Origin: Paenibacillus sp. FSL R10-2782
GTDB lineage: Bacteria; Bacillota; Bacilli; Paenibacillales; Paenibacillaceae
Direction: 5' to 3'
NCBI RefSeq assembly: GCF_038592985.1
Contig: NZ_CP151951.1
Span: 3,339,001-3,403,000 of the forward strand
DNA length: 64,000 bases
Part shown: positions 35,999-43,842 of the stretch, one piece after another
Layout of the letters: each line of letters starts with the position of its first letter
Numbering within the stretch: the first letter of the stretch is position 1
Program-made: the position numbers and the translations under genes
The notes under the pieces: generated by a model
Seen by the model: the letters and a program-made list of their open reading frames with translations, nothing else
Databases searched by the model: none
What the model was told of the DNA's origin: nothing

Positions 35999-37204
35999 TC
36001 AGCGGCTGGTATTTACTGTTTTTCGCTCCGCAGCATATCCGGTAGACATCGCAATAAACAAACGAACCGCCTTAATCATCGCATCCTCGTCAAAATCAAA
36101 CTTAGGGTGGTGATGCGGATAAACGGCTCCTTTAGCAGGGTTACCCGCTCCCACGAACATGAAGCAGCCCGGCACACGTTCCAGATAATAAGCAAAATCT
36201 TCGGCAGGCATCAGCTTTGACGCTTCCTGAACCTTTCCCTCACCAAAAACGGGTCCTGCTTCCTTAAAAAAACGCGAAGCTTCGTGCACATCATTTACAA
36301 CAGGCGGGTATCCCATAAGATAGCGAATATTGGCTGTTGTTCCGTAAGTTGCCGCCGTAAGCTCCGTAACCGCATGCAGCCGATCCTTCATCACCGTCCG
36401 GGTTTCCTCGTCAAACGTACGGATCGTCCCACTCAGACGACATGTTTCCGCGATCACATTTTGCGCAGCCCCCCCTTGAATCGTTCCCACCGTCAGCACA
36501 GCGGGCCGCAAAGGGTCTACTGAACGGCTCACGATGCTTTGCAGTTGCATAACAAGAGCTGAACCCGCTACCACACTATCATGGGTAGACTGAGGCATAC
36601 CGCCATGACCACCCTTACCCGTAATTTCAATATAAAAATCGTCCGCCGCCGCCATCAACGGCCCTGCGCAACTCGCAGCCGTCCCGATCGGAAACGGTGT
36701 CCACAGATGGATGCCGTAAATAACGTCCACTCCTTCCAGCACGCCATCCTTTAGTACATTGACCGCGCCACCAGGCAACAATTCCTCCGCAGGCTGGAAC
36801 AAGAATCGTATTTCTCCTTCCAGCTCATCCCGATGGAGACTAAAATAGTAAGCCGTTCCGAGCAAAACGGACGTATGCCCGTCATGTCCGCAAGCATGCA
36901 TGGCTCCGTCAACGCTGGAACGATATTCGCATTCTTTCTCATCCTGAATAGGAAGAGCATCCATATCGGCGCGCAGCATCACAACAGGCCCCGGCTTGGA
37001 ACCACGAATGATACCGACAACACCGTGCCCCCCTACATGTCGGCGAGCCTCAATACCCCAGCTCTCCAGCTTGTTCGCTACAAAGGCTGCAGTTTGGCTT
37101 TCCTGAAAAGAGATTTCGGGATTTTTATGTAAATATCTGCGCCACTCCACCATATGTTCCTGTAGCTGGTCAAACCAGCTCTTGTCTGTCGCATGTTGTG
37201 TCAT
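35999..37204 (-). CDS. M20-family amidohydrolase (N-acyl-amino acid hydrolase type)
   Basis: The 401-residue protein contains the zinc-binding motifs MRADMDALPIQ near residue 78, HACGHDGHTSVLLG near residue 108 and LFQPAEELLPGG near residue 138. A GGHGGMPQ dimerisation-domain motif and PAEDFAYYLE near residue 342 follow. This pattern is the IAA-amino acid/hippurate hydrolase subgroup, which cleaves N-acylated amino acids. The substrate is not readable. AGGAGAGGTGGAG precedes ATG 37204. The gene appears monocistronic, with an extended -10 candidate TGCTACAAT about 100 nt upstream. The next gene upstream is the divergent ftsW-type gene. Confidence 0.9.
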   Translation of the reverse strand: MTQHATDKSWFDQLQEHMVEWRRYLHKNPEISFQESQTAAFVANKLESWGIEARRHVGGHGVVGIIRGSKPGPVVMLRADMDALPIQDEKECEYRSSVDGAMHACGHDGHTSVLLGTAYYFSLHRDELEGEIRFLFQPAEELLPGGAVNVLKDGVLEGVDVIYGIHLWTPFPIGTAASCAGPLMAAADDFYIEITGKGGHGGMPQSTHDSVVAGSALVMQLQSIVSRSVDPLRPAVLTVGTIQGGAAQNVIAETCRLSGTIRTFDEETRTVMKDRLHAVTELTAATYGTTANIRYLMGYPPVVNDVHEASRFFKEAGPVFGEGKVQEASKLMPAEDFAYYLERVPGCFMFVGAGNPAKGAVYPHHHPKFDFDEDAMIKAVRLFIAMSTGYAAERKTVNTSR

Positions 37205-37458
37205 ATAGCTCCACCTCTCCTTTTAAAACACTGGGCTGCTTCCCGATAAATCTTGCAGATTCACAACGTATGTGCCACTGCTCTCAAACCCTTATTTTGT
37301 ATTCTATTGTAGCAGATATGGAATTGTTGCGATATCCGTTGCTGTATAGAGGTTGCAGAAGCCCTCCAAAAATACTATGATTAAATGGATAAACCATAAA
37401 ATAATAATGATAAACGTCTGCGAGGCATAACTTGCGGCGAATACCGGGGGAAGCTGAT

Positions 37459-38718
37459 ATGAGAAATACGAAGCCGGAGACTCGAAGAAGAGGCACACCG
37501 GATTTCCAATTGCTGATCCTCACCTTGTTGCTGGTTGGATTCGGGGTAATCATGGTATTTAGCGCCAGCTCCAGCGTAGCTCTGCTGAATAAAGACTATA
37601 ATTTTGACTCTTTGTACTTTGTGAAGCGTCAAGCTGCGTTTGCTATACTTGGACTTTTCATCATGTTCGTAGCTATGAATATTAAGATGGAAAAATATAA
37701 AAAGCTGTTTGTACCTTTATTTTTCATTACAGTTTTACTGCTGGTCATCGTTCTTTTTACAGGCTCTCTTAACGGCGCAAAAAGCTGGCTCAGATTTGGT
37801 AGTATTGGTTTCCAGCCAACCGAGCTTGCGAAAATATCCATTATCCTGTACTTATCCGCGCTGATTGTCAAAAAAGGGGATCGCTTTAGAGATTTACGAA
37901 CCGGCTACATACCCGTAACCGTCATTGTAGGTTTTGTTGCGGGACTCATTATGCTTCAACCGGATTTTGGCTCCTGCTTCATCCTCGTAGCAACCAGTGG
38001 CCTGATTATTTATGCCGGGGGAGCCAGTGTCAAGCATATTACGGCTTCGATTGGTCTCCTGCTACTGGGCGCCGCCCTCGTTTTTGGTATCGGCTCGTTG
38101 TTTGGAGGAGATTCTGGAGCATCAGATGGCCAAGCCACGGCCAAGCAAGATTACAAAATCGGACGTTTTCAAGCCTTTCTTGATCCTATGGAATATAAGC
38201 TTGGAACTGGATATAATCTGGTACAATCCTTGCAAGCTATAGGGGAAGGCGGAATAACTGGGGCTGGATTTGGCAAGGGCATTATCAAGCTTCACTATTT
38301 GCCTAACTCTTTTAATGACTTTATTTTTTCCGTAATTGGTGAAGAATTTGGATTCATCGGAACAGCCATATTTCTGATGCTGTACCTGTATTTCATTTGG
38401 CGAGGGATGATTATCGCCTTGCGTTGCCATGATCCGTTTGGGACGTTGGTGGGTACAGGTATTATGGGCCTGATAGCCATTCAGGCGTTCATTAATATCG
38501 GTGGTGTAACCCAGACCATTCCGATCACCGGGGTTACGCTTCCCTTTATCAGTTTTGGTGGATCATCCCTTCTCGTCACGATGTTCTCCATCGGAATCAT
38601 GCTCAGCATCTCCCGCGAAAACACCAAACAGGCAGTACAGGAACGTACTACAGGAGTAGCAGTTCGGACCCAAGTACCTAACCGTTTTCAAACTCGTAGA
38701 GCTAACCGTTCCCGTTAA
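37459..38718 (+). CDS. SEDS-family peptidoglycan polymerase (FtsW type)
   Basis: The 419-residue membrane protein has about ten helices and SEDS hallmarks: GFGVIMVFSASS near the start, GAKSWLRFGSIGFQPTELAK, the catalytic-loop region LPNSFNDFIFSVIGEE near residue 290, and the C-terminal ITGVTLPFISFGGSSL. SEDS proteins polymerise lipid II together with a class B PBP. The pattern GSIGFQPTE favours FtsW/SpoVE over RodA. The proximity of ylaN, which neighbours ftsW in B. subtilis, supports FtsW. The usual LPE-x-H-T-D before FIF is LPNSFND here, keeping the aspartate. ATG 37459 (GGGGGAAG upstream) is chosen over 37432. Confidence 0.85.
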   Translation: MRNTKPETRRRGTPDFQLLILTLLLVGFGVIMVFSASSSVALLNKDYNFDSLYFVKRQAAFAILGLFIMFVAMNIKMEKYKKLFVPLFFITVLLLVIVLFTGSLNGAKSWLRFGSIGFQPTELAKISIILYLSALIVKKGDRFRDLRTGYIPVTVIVGFVAGLIMLQPDFGSCFILVATSGLIIYAGGASVKHITASIGLLLLGAALVFGIGSLFGGDSGASDGQATAKQDYKIGRFQAFLDPMEYKLGTGYNLVQSLQAIGEGGITGAGFGKGIIKLHYLPNSFNDFIFSVIGEEFGFIGTAIFLMLYLYFIWRGMIIALRCHDPFGTLVGTGIMGLIAIQAFINIGGVTQTIPITGVTLPFISFGGSSLLVTMFSIGIMLSISRENTKQAVQERTTGVAVRTQVPNRFQTRRANRSR

Positions 38719-38724
38719 AAAAAG

Positions 38725-38767
38725 AACTTCCCCGATCACCGACAATGGTGGTTTTGGAAGTTTTTTG
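38725..38767 (+). terminator. Terminator of the ftsW-type gene
   Basis: AACTTCC at 38725-38731 pairs with GGAAGTT at 38756-38762 around an inner CACC/GGTG stem, followed by TTTT. It begins 7 nt after the stop codon. Confidence 0.8.
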
Positions 38768-38823
38768 TATATGTATATACATGTGTTCAATCTGGCGGTA
38801 TAGGCTGCGGCTTATCTGCAAAC

Positions 38824-38856
38824 AAAAACTGGCGTTTCTAAAAATCGCCAGTTTTT
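38824..38856. terminator. Bidirectional terminator between the ftsW-type and Asp23 genes
   Basis: AAAAACTGGCG and CGCCAGTTTTT form a perfect 11-bp stem with an 11-nt loop, giving T-runs on both strands. A further small hairpin, GGCGGA/TCCGCC followed by T-runs, lies at 38906-38940 on the plus strand. Confidence 0.8.
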
Positions 38857-38939
38857 GTGTCCTCATTCATATCTTCGCGGGGAAAATCCCTGCATGTATA
38901 AAGCTGGCGGAAAACGTCAATGTATCCGCCTTGTCTTTT

Positions 38940-39305
38940 TTACACTGCGTCGTCCTTAAAAGCGACACCCTCTACTTTTACGTTGACTTCCACAACACGC
39001 AGACCTGTCATGCTTTCGACAGCTTCTCGCACATTTTGCTGAAGAATCCGGGACACCTCATGGATTGGTGTTTCGTAGAGCACAAAAATACGAAGATCAA
39101 TGGCAGCTTCCAACTGTCCAACCTCCACTGATACGCCTTTTTGCACATTTTTACCACTCAGTCTTTTGGCCCAGCCTTCAGATAAGCCACCTGACATTGC
39201 AGCAATGCCGGGCGTCTCCAGTGCAGCCATCCCCGCAATTTTACCTACGACATCGTTGGAAATCTTGATGTTTCCTGCTTCCAGTTGTTGAATTTGCTCT
39301 GCCAT
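38940..39305 (-). CDS. Asp23/Gls24 family protein (YqhY/YloU-like)
   Basis: The 121-residue protein has the Asp23 fold pattern: IKISNDVVGKIAGMAALETP near the N-terminus, KGVSVEV, then DLRIFVLYETPIHEVSRILQ and VREAVESMTGLRVVEVNVKVEGV. In B. subtilis, paralogues are YloU (next to fakA) and YqhY (next to acetyl-CoA carboxylase). Both are linked to fatty acid or envelope homeostasis. Because yloU is absent between rpmB and fakA in this genome, this copy could fill either role. It is monocistronic, between a bidirectional terminator and the divergent antiporter gene. Confidence 0.88.
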   Translation of the reverse strand: MAEQIQQLEAGNIKISNDVVGKIAGMAALETPGIAAMSGGLSEGWAKRLSGKNVQKGVSVEVGQLEAAIDLRIFVLYETPIHEVSRILQQNVREAVESMTGLRVVEVNVKVEGVAFKDDAV

Positions 39306-39497
39306 GACTTATGTCCCCCTTCATCCATCCTTTATTTGTATTGTAAAGCCTCAGCCACTGCAATTGCAAACCTTGCGTATGAAAAATAACTTTCGTTTAC
39401 AACCTATATCAATTTGGGTATATTAATTTAGAAAATCCATACAAGTGACAGTATTCACCAAACTTGTACATATCCTTCGATATCGAGGTGTACTTCA

Positions 39498-40568
39498 TTG
39501 AAAAAATGGTTATCTCCCAGCTTGCTTATGGCGACCTTTGCCCTTAGCGCAGTCGCTCATTACGCCCATTGGAACGCGATCGTTCAATTCGCCATTTGCG
39601 CAATCTCTGTCGTGTTCGTAGCCGGGTTTCTCGGCAGAGCGACCGAAAGTGTAGCACATTATGCAGGCCAACGTCTGGGCGGATTTTTGAATGCCACTTT
39701 CGGCAACGCAGCCGAACTGATCATCGCCATCTTTCTCGTAAAAGAAGGTCTTTACGATATGGTGAAGGCGAGTCTGACCGGATCGATCATCGGCAATTTA
39801 CTGCTTGTGCTGGGCGCAAGCCTGTTCGCCGGTGGGTTGAAATACAAAGTACAAAATTTTAATGTATCTCTGGCTGGCTTAAGCGGTTCACTGATGATTG
39901 TGGCTGTTATTGCTCTGTTTGTTCCGGCTGTATTTCTGAATACCCATGTCATTACGGATAGTGAATCGGATACGCTCAGTCTCATTGTTGCAGGCACACT
40001 GATTGTGGCATATATTGCGTGGCTTATTTTTTCCATGATTACACACAAAGACTATTTATCTGACGTAACTGAACAACAGGACGAAGAACTGCCGCATGAG
40101 CACGCCCCTGTGTGGTCCAGAAACAAATCCATCACGTACCTGGTAATCGCTACCGTTATGGTCGCCTTTGTCAGCGAATGGCTTGTAGGAACACTGGAGA
40201 TATTCACGACCCAGTTCGGACTCAGCGAATTGTTCGTGGGTGCATTCCTCGTTGCCATTATCGGTAACGCGGCTGAGCACAGCGCGGCCATTTTGCTGGC
40301 GATGAAAAACAAAATCGGCGCATCTGTCGAAATCGCAGTCGGCAGCAGTCTGCAAATTGCGCTATTCGTTGCACCTGTGCTGATTTTTGTCAGCTACTTC
40401 ATGGGAAGTACGATGAATATCGTTTTCACCACGATTGAGCTGGTCGCCATCGCCGTGGCTGTATTTATCGCCAAGTCTATTACCCAAGATGGCTCAACCA
40501 ACTGGTATGAGGGGTTGATGCTGCTGGTTGTGTATGTTCTGTTAGGCGTATCTTTCTTCCTCGTGTAA
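39498..40568 (+). CDS. Calcium/proton exchanger (CaxA/ChaA family)
   Basis: The 356-residue membrane protein has about eleven helices in two repeats. Each holds the alpha-repeat motif with an acidic residue: GGFLNATFGNAAELIIAIF near residue 58 and VGAFLVAIIGNAAEHSAAIL near residue 245. These are the Ca2+ translocation sites of the CaCA superfamily. A hydrophilic loop of Asp/Glu/His residues (QQDEELPHEHAP) near residue 195 separates the halves. The start appears to be TTG 39498, with GAGGTG seven bases upstream. No in-frame ATG stands before the first helix. B. subtilis YfkE is the probable counterpart. Confidence 0.9.
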   Translation: MKKWLSPSLLMATFALSAVAHYAHWNAIVQFAICAISVVFVAGFLGRATESVAHYAGQRLGGFLNATFGNAAELIIAIFLVKEGLYDMVKASLTGSIIGNLLLVLGASLFAGGLKYKVQNFNVSLAGLSGSLMIVAVIALFVPAVFLNTHVITDSESDTLSLIVAGTLIVAYIAWLIFSMITHKDYLSDVTEQQDEELPHEHAPVWSRNKSITYLVIATVMVAFVSEWLVGTLEIFTTQFGLSELFVGAFLVAIIGNAAEHSAAILLAMKNKIGASVEIAVGSSLQIALFVAPVLIFVSYFMGSTMNIVFTTIELVAIAVAVFIAKSITQDGSTNWYEGLMLLVVYVLLGVSFFLV

Positions 40569-40644
40569 ACACCTTTCAAGGTTTTAAAATGTACATTAGG
40601 ATGGTAGTGACCGCTTTGCGTTTCATTTGATCTTCTGATCACTG

Positions 40645-40702
40645 TTGCCCTTGAATTTTTTATGATGATATACCCCCATAATGAATTAAAATTCAAGGGC
40701 AA
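40645..40702. repeat. Perfect 15-bp inverted repeat in a convergent intergenic gap
   Basis: TTGCCCTTGAATTTT at 40645-40659 recurs inverted as AAAATTCAAGGGCAA at 40688-40702, spaced by 28 nt that itself contains TTATG/CATAA. No T-run follows either arm, so it is unlike the other terminators here. The 290-nt gap 40569-40858 holds this element, the ylaN terminator and no gene. Confidence 0.85.
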
Positions 40703-40804
40703 AGGTGAGCGCTTACGCTTCTCCAGATTCAGATGAACTGCTACGCTGCTGCTATCTCCTTTTTAAAAGACAGGTGATTCGTTCCCATTGCATATGTAAG
40801 GCAT

Positions 40805-40836
40805 CAAAAAAAGCATGCACTCAGACTCCGCATGCT
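40805..40836 (-). terminator. Terminator of ylaN
   Basis: AGCATGC and GCATGCT form a 7-bp stem with an 11-nt loop, followed on the minus strand by seven T. It lies 23 nt after the ylaN stop. Confidence 0.85.
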
Positions 40837-40858
40837 CTCATCAATTAAAACCGTCTTC

Positions 40859-41149
40859 CTAATTGGCCTTATTGTTCATGGCCTCATATAGAATAGCCAG
40901 GTTGCGTTCCAGCTCACTGACCAGCTGTTTACCTACCATTTCCGGAAGAAGGCCGGCGCGAACCGCAAAATCCACTTCCTTGGAAAATCCGTACATCTGA
41001 GTATCCAGCACTTCCTCATAGAGAGGGCAGTAACGGGTTGCCAGATTCTCCATCTGTACTTCAATAAGCTTCTTTATTTTATCTGCATCTTCCTGAAGCA
41101 GATTAATGGCCCTAATGTTCAATTGCTCCTGCAAATCAGATGAAGTCAT
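40859..41149 (-). CDS. ylaN: YlaN family protein (DUF1507)
   Basis: The 96-residue helical protein begins [20 protein letters not shown] and continues [26 protein letters not shown] with the conserved [18 protein letters not shown]. It is close to B. subtilis YlaN. YlaN is essential under iron limitation and has been linked to Fur-controlled iron homeostasis. In B. subtilis it lies next to ftsW. Here the SEDS gene is about 2 kb away. ATG 41149 (GGGGGGAAG upstream) is preferred to the frame start at 41173. The gene has its own terminator. Confidence 0.9.
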   Translation of the reverse strand: MTSSDLQEQLNIRAINLLQEDADKIKKLIEVQMENLATRYCPLYEEVLDTQMYGFSKEVDFAVRAGLLPEMVGKQLVSELERNLAILYEAMNNKAN

Positions 41150-41236
41150 GGATTCTTCCCCCCTATGTCTCAATGTCGCACAAGACGTCCTAACGTTAAT
41201 ATTAGACCAAATTGCAGGCTAATACAAGAACCTGAC

Positions 41237-41275
41237 AAAAAAAGCATCCCTACAGTTACAGGTAGGGATGCTTTT
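41237..41275. terminator. Terminator of the HPr-like gene
   Basis: AAAGCATCCCTAC and GTAGGGATGCTTT form a 13-bp stem with an 8-nt loop, seven T on the minus strand and four T on the plus strand. It lies 16 nt after the stop at 41291. Confidence 0.9.
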
Positions 41276-41290
41276 GATCCAGGAATGCAG

Positions 41291-41533
41291 TCAGGAGGCT
41301 ACCGATATGTGTAGCCCGTGCTTCTGAAACACTTCAGTGATCGCTTTCTTGGCTTCCTCCGCGTCAGGTCCGTGAACATGCAGCTCATAGCTGTGGCTGC
41401 TGACCAATGTCGTAAACAAGCCAAGTATACTTTTCACATCAATATACTTATTCTCGGAATGAAGGACGATGGAAGAAGTAAACTTGCTCGCTGTCTGTGC
41501 AATTTCAACAATCGCCGCATTATTATTTGACAT
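41291..41533 (-). CDS. HPr-like protein lacking the active-site histidine
   Basis: The 80-residue protein aligns by eye with HPr/Crh from the first helix on: IAQTASKF matches LVQTASKY, and DVKSILGL matches NLKSIMGV, keeping the serine that HPr kinase phosphorylates (Ser46 in HPr). The first beta-strand and the HARP active-site loop are absent, and the His15 position is held by asparagine. It therefore cannot carry PEP-derived phosphate, like Crh, which has Gln15. ATG 41533 has GAGGG six bases upstream. A TATAAT at 41584-41579 would start transcription near 41571, so the in-frame ATG at 41569 would be nearly leaderless. A role in catabolite control is an inference. Confidence 0.8.
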   Translation of the reverse strand: MSNNNAAIVEIAQTASKFTSSIVLHSENKYIDVKSILGLFTTLVSSHSYELHVHGPDAEEAKKAITEVFQKHGLHISVAS

Positions 41534-41578
41534 AGAGATCCCTCGCTTTACTTGATTATCATGTATCATTACTCATCC

Positions 41579-41584
41579 ATTATA
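41579..41584 (-). promoter_or_regulatory. -10 box of the HPr-like gene
   Basis: A perfect TATAAT on the minus strand lies 46 nt upstream of ATG 41533, with CTGAGA 17 nt further as a poor -35. Its position argues that the shorter start is used. Confidence 0.5.
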
Positions 41585-41622
41585 ATACATTGAAATCGCT
41601 TTCTCAGCAAGGAGAGATATCG

Positions 41623-42738
41623 TTATTTCAAGTTCTCGGGATTTAACGGCTCCAACTCGGGCAGCACAAAAATGCCATCCTTGCGGATCATAACATCGTC
41701 AAAATAAATTTCGCCGCCCCCATATTCCGGACGCTGAATCAAGACCAAATCCCAATGAATCGAAGAACGGTTGCCGTTGTCTGCTGTTTCATAGGCCTGA
41801 CCCGGGGTGAAATGCAAGCTACCTGCGATTTTTTCGTCAAACAGAATATCCTTCATTGGATGCAAAATATACGGATTGAACCCAATCGCAAACTCGCCAA
41901 TATAGCGTGCTCCCTCGTCGGAATCCAAAATGTCGTTCAGCCGCTTCGTATCATTACTCGTTGCTTCTACAATTTTACCATTCTCAAAGCGGAATTTTAC
42001 ATTTTCAAAGGTGATACCATTGTACAGCGTTTGTGCATTATAGCTAATGGTTCCGTTAACGGAATCTCGCACGGGTGCGCTATATACTTCGCCATCCGGG
42101 ATATTACATTGACCGGAGCATTTGATGGCGCCGATTTGCTTAATAGAGAAATTCAGATCTGTGCCCGGTCCGCTAATCCGCACCTTATCCGTCCGGTTCA
42201 TCAAGTCAGCCAGCGCGTCCTGCGCCTTATCCATTTTTGCATAATCCAGATTACACACATTGAAATAAAAATCTTCGAACGCCTCTGTGCTCGTATTCGC
42301 CAATTGCGCCATACTGTCATTCGGATAACGCAGCACTACCCATTTCGTATGCTTCACCCGCTGCTCGCTATGTACCGCATGCTGATAAATCGAATTATAC
42401 AATTTCATCTTGTCTTCCGGCACGTCTGACAGATCATTGACATTTTCACCAGCGCGAATCCCGATGTAGCAATGCATTTGTTTCATCCGATTGAGGTCTA
42501 TTTCAGCCCAGGTTTGCACCATTTCCTTTGTTGCATGACGAAGCATGGCACTCTGTACCTTACGATCCGTGAGCTGAACGAAAACGTTACCCCCTTTTTT
42601 GCCTACCTCATGAATAATGGCGTTAAGCAGGTCCCGCTCCGTACCGATCATTTCAACCAGCACGTTCTCACCCGGCTGCACCTCAACAGAGTAGCCTACC
42701 AGGTTTTCTGCCAGCTTTAGTATTCTGGGATCTTTCAT
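41623..42738 (-). CDS. M29-family aminopeptidase (AmpS/PepT-like)
   Basis: The 371-residue protein begins MKDPRILKLAENLVGYSVEV. It carries thermophilic aminopeptidase features: GTDLNFSIKQ near residue 185, the C-NIPDGEVYSAPVRDSVNG metal-ligand region, EFAIGFNPYI near 285 and the C-terminal SIHWDLVLI with His and Asp ligands. M29 enzymes are dinuclear metallo-aminopeptidases that trim peptides in the cytosol. AAGGAGA precedes ATG 42738. The frame start at 42777 is not supported. The order lipoprotein-aminopeptidase on the same strand gives a 76-nt gap without a visible terminator. Confidence 0.9.
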   Translation of the reverse strand: MKDPRILKLAENLVGYSVEVQPGENVLVEMIGTERDLLNAIIHEVGKKGGNVFVQLTDRKVQSAMLRHATKEMVQTWAEIDLNRMKQMHCYIGIRAGENVNDLSDVPEDKMKLYNSIYQHAVHSEQRVKHTKWVVLRYPNDSMAQLANTSTEAFEDFYFNVCNLDYAKMDKAQDALADLMNRTDKVRISGPGTDLNFSIKQIGAIKCSGQCNIPDGEVYSAPVRDSVNGTISYNAQTLYNGITFENVKFRFENGKIVEATSNDTKRLNDILDSDEGARYIGEFAIGFNPYILHPMKDILFDEKIAGSLHFTPGQAYETADNGNRSSIHWDLVLIQRPEYGGGEIYFDDVMIRKDGIFVLPELEPLNPENLK

Positions 42739-42814
42739 TTGTTGTCTCTCCTTCTCTAGATCGTTCTTTTTGAACAACGGTTAATTCGAAGTCCATTGTA
42801 TCATGCCCGTCCTG

Positions 42815-43666
42815 TTACTTGTAGCCCTCAAAAGCAACTCTGGTAATCAGAGCTTCCTCATGCCCCTCTCCATTTGCCTTCTGATGCGCAATTTTGCATT
42901 CCGACGACAACTTCAGAGGCAAGCCTGTTTGGCGGTCTATCGTCAGATGATACACAGCCTGCACCTCAGAATGCTCTAATTGGCTACTCATATCCTCACG
43001 ACTCTGTGCCCATATTCGATTCAGTTTTTGCTGCACCTCTTGATTCTTCCCGTTCTGCTTCATGTGTGCTTGCAGGAGTTGAGGGTTTATGGCATCCATT
43101 TCTTTCATTAAACGGTCTTTCAACCATCGCTTGGCCGAGGACGATTCTGGCTCAATCCTCACTACCCAGGTTCCCCGCGCTGCCCCAGCCTCCATACGAA
43201 TGGTCTTATTCAGTGCATTCAGTTCCTCCATCTCCTGAATGGGATTAAAACGATTTAACATCCCTACTCCATTCATAGCTATACGACCAGGCGTCACCGC
43301 AATCCATTTCCCATCCATACGAAGAAAACGCTCCTTTGTTACCCGATCCCCGGATACGCCCTGTTCGAGTGCAGCATAGCCTGACTGTTTGTTAAAAGCC
43401 GCCACAGAACCCCAATGCATGGTCAATTCATCATGATTGCTTACTTTACCATGATATGCAAATTGTTTGTTCATCAGCAATCCGTTTTTGGTTATGACAC
43501 CAGCCTGTCCTTTGAACGTTAACATTTCTTTGCCCGCTATTCCTGCAACGGCTCTTTTAAAAATCTGCTCCGGCGCATTTTGCTGTTCTGTCAGTGTGCA
43601 TCCACTCAACGAGTACATCACGAGCAACATACAAACTAGCATAACCCATGCTCTTTTCCAACGCAT
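42815..43666 (-). CDS. Lipoprotein of unknown function
   Basis: The 283-residue protein has a lipoprotein signal: a basic N-terminus MRWKRAW, a hydrophobic stretch and the lipobox LSGC with Cys22. The mature part shows Y-H-G-K-V-S-N-H-DELTMHWG, an IRIEPES strand and a C-terminal VYHLTIDRQTGLPLKL strand pair. This pattern of alternating strands recalls LolA/LppX-like or outer-spore-lipoprotein folds, but I cannot assign a family. It is likely membrane-anchored outside the cell. It is encoded alone between ampS-like and GGDEF genes on the same strand. A GGATGATAGG sequence serves as ribosome-binding site. Confidence 0.7.
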   Translation of the reverse strand: MRWKRAWVMLVCMLLVMYSLSGCTLTEQQNAPEQIFKRAVAGIAGKEMLTFKGQAGVITKNGLLMNKQFAYHGKVSNHDELTMHWGSVAAFNKQSGYAALEQGVSGDRVTKERFLRMDGKWIAVTPGRIAMNGVGMLNRFNPIQEMEELNALNKTIRMEAGAARGTWVVRIEPESSSAKRWLKDRLMKEMDAINPQLLQAHMKQNGKNQEVQQKLNRIWAQSREDMSSQLEHSEVQAVYHLTIDRQTGLPLKLSSECKIAHQKANGEGHEEALITRVAFEGYK

Positions 43667-43808
43667 CCTATCATCCGCCCATCATGTCCTGATATAACCA
43701 TTACTTGTACTTATCCATTCTAGTGCCGCTTATGCGACTCAGATGTCTAGATTTATTATCTTTATAGCTACAATTAGGGTTTCCTGTATACAAAAGGTTA
43801 TGCACAGT

Positions 43809-43842
43809 AAAAAAAGAGAATATTCCATTAGGAACATTCTCT
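43809..43842 (-). terminator. Terminator of the diguanylate cyclase gene
   Basis: AGAGAATGTTCC and GGAATATTCTCT (one mismatch) form a long stem with a 4-nt loop on the minus strand, followed by seven T. The 5' arm touches the stop codon at 43841. Confidence 0.85.
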
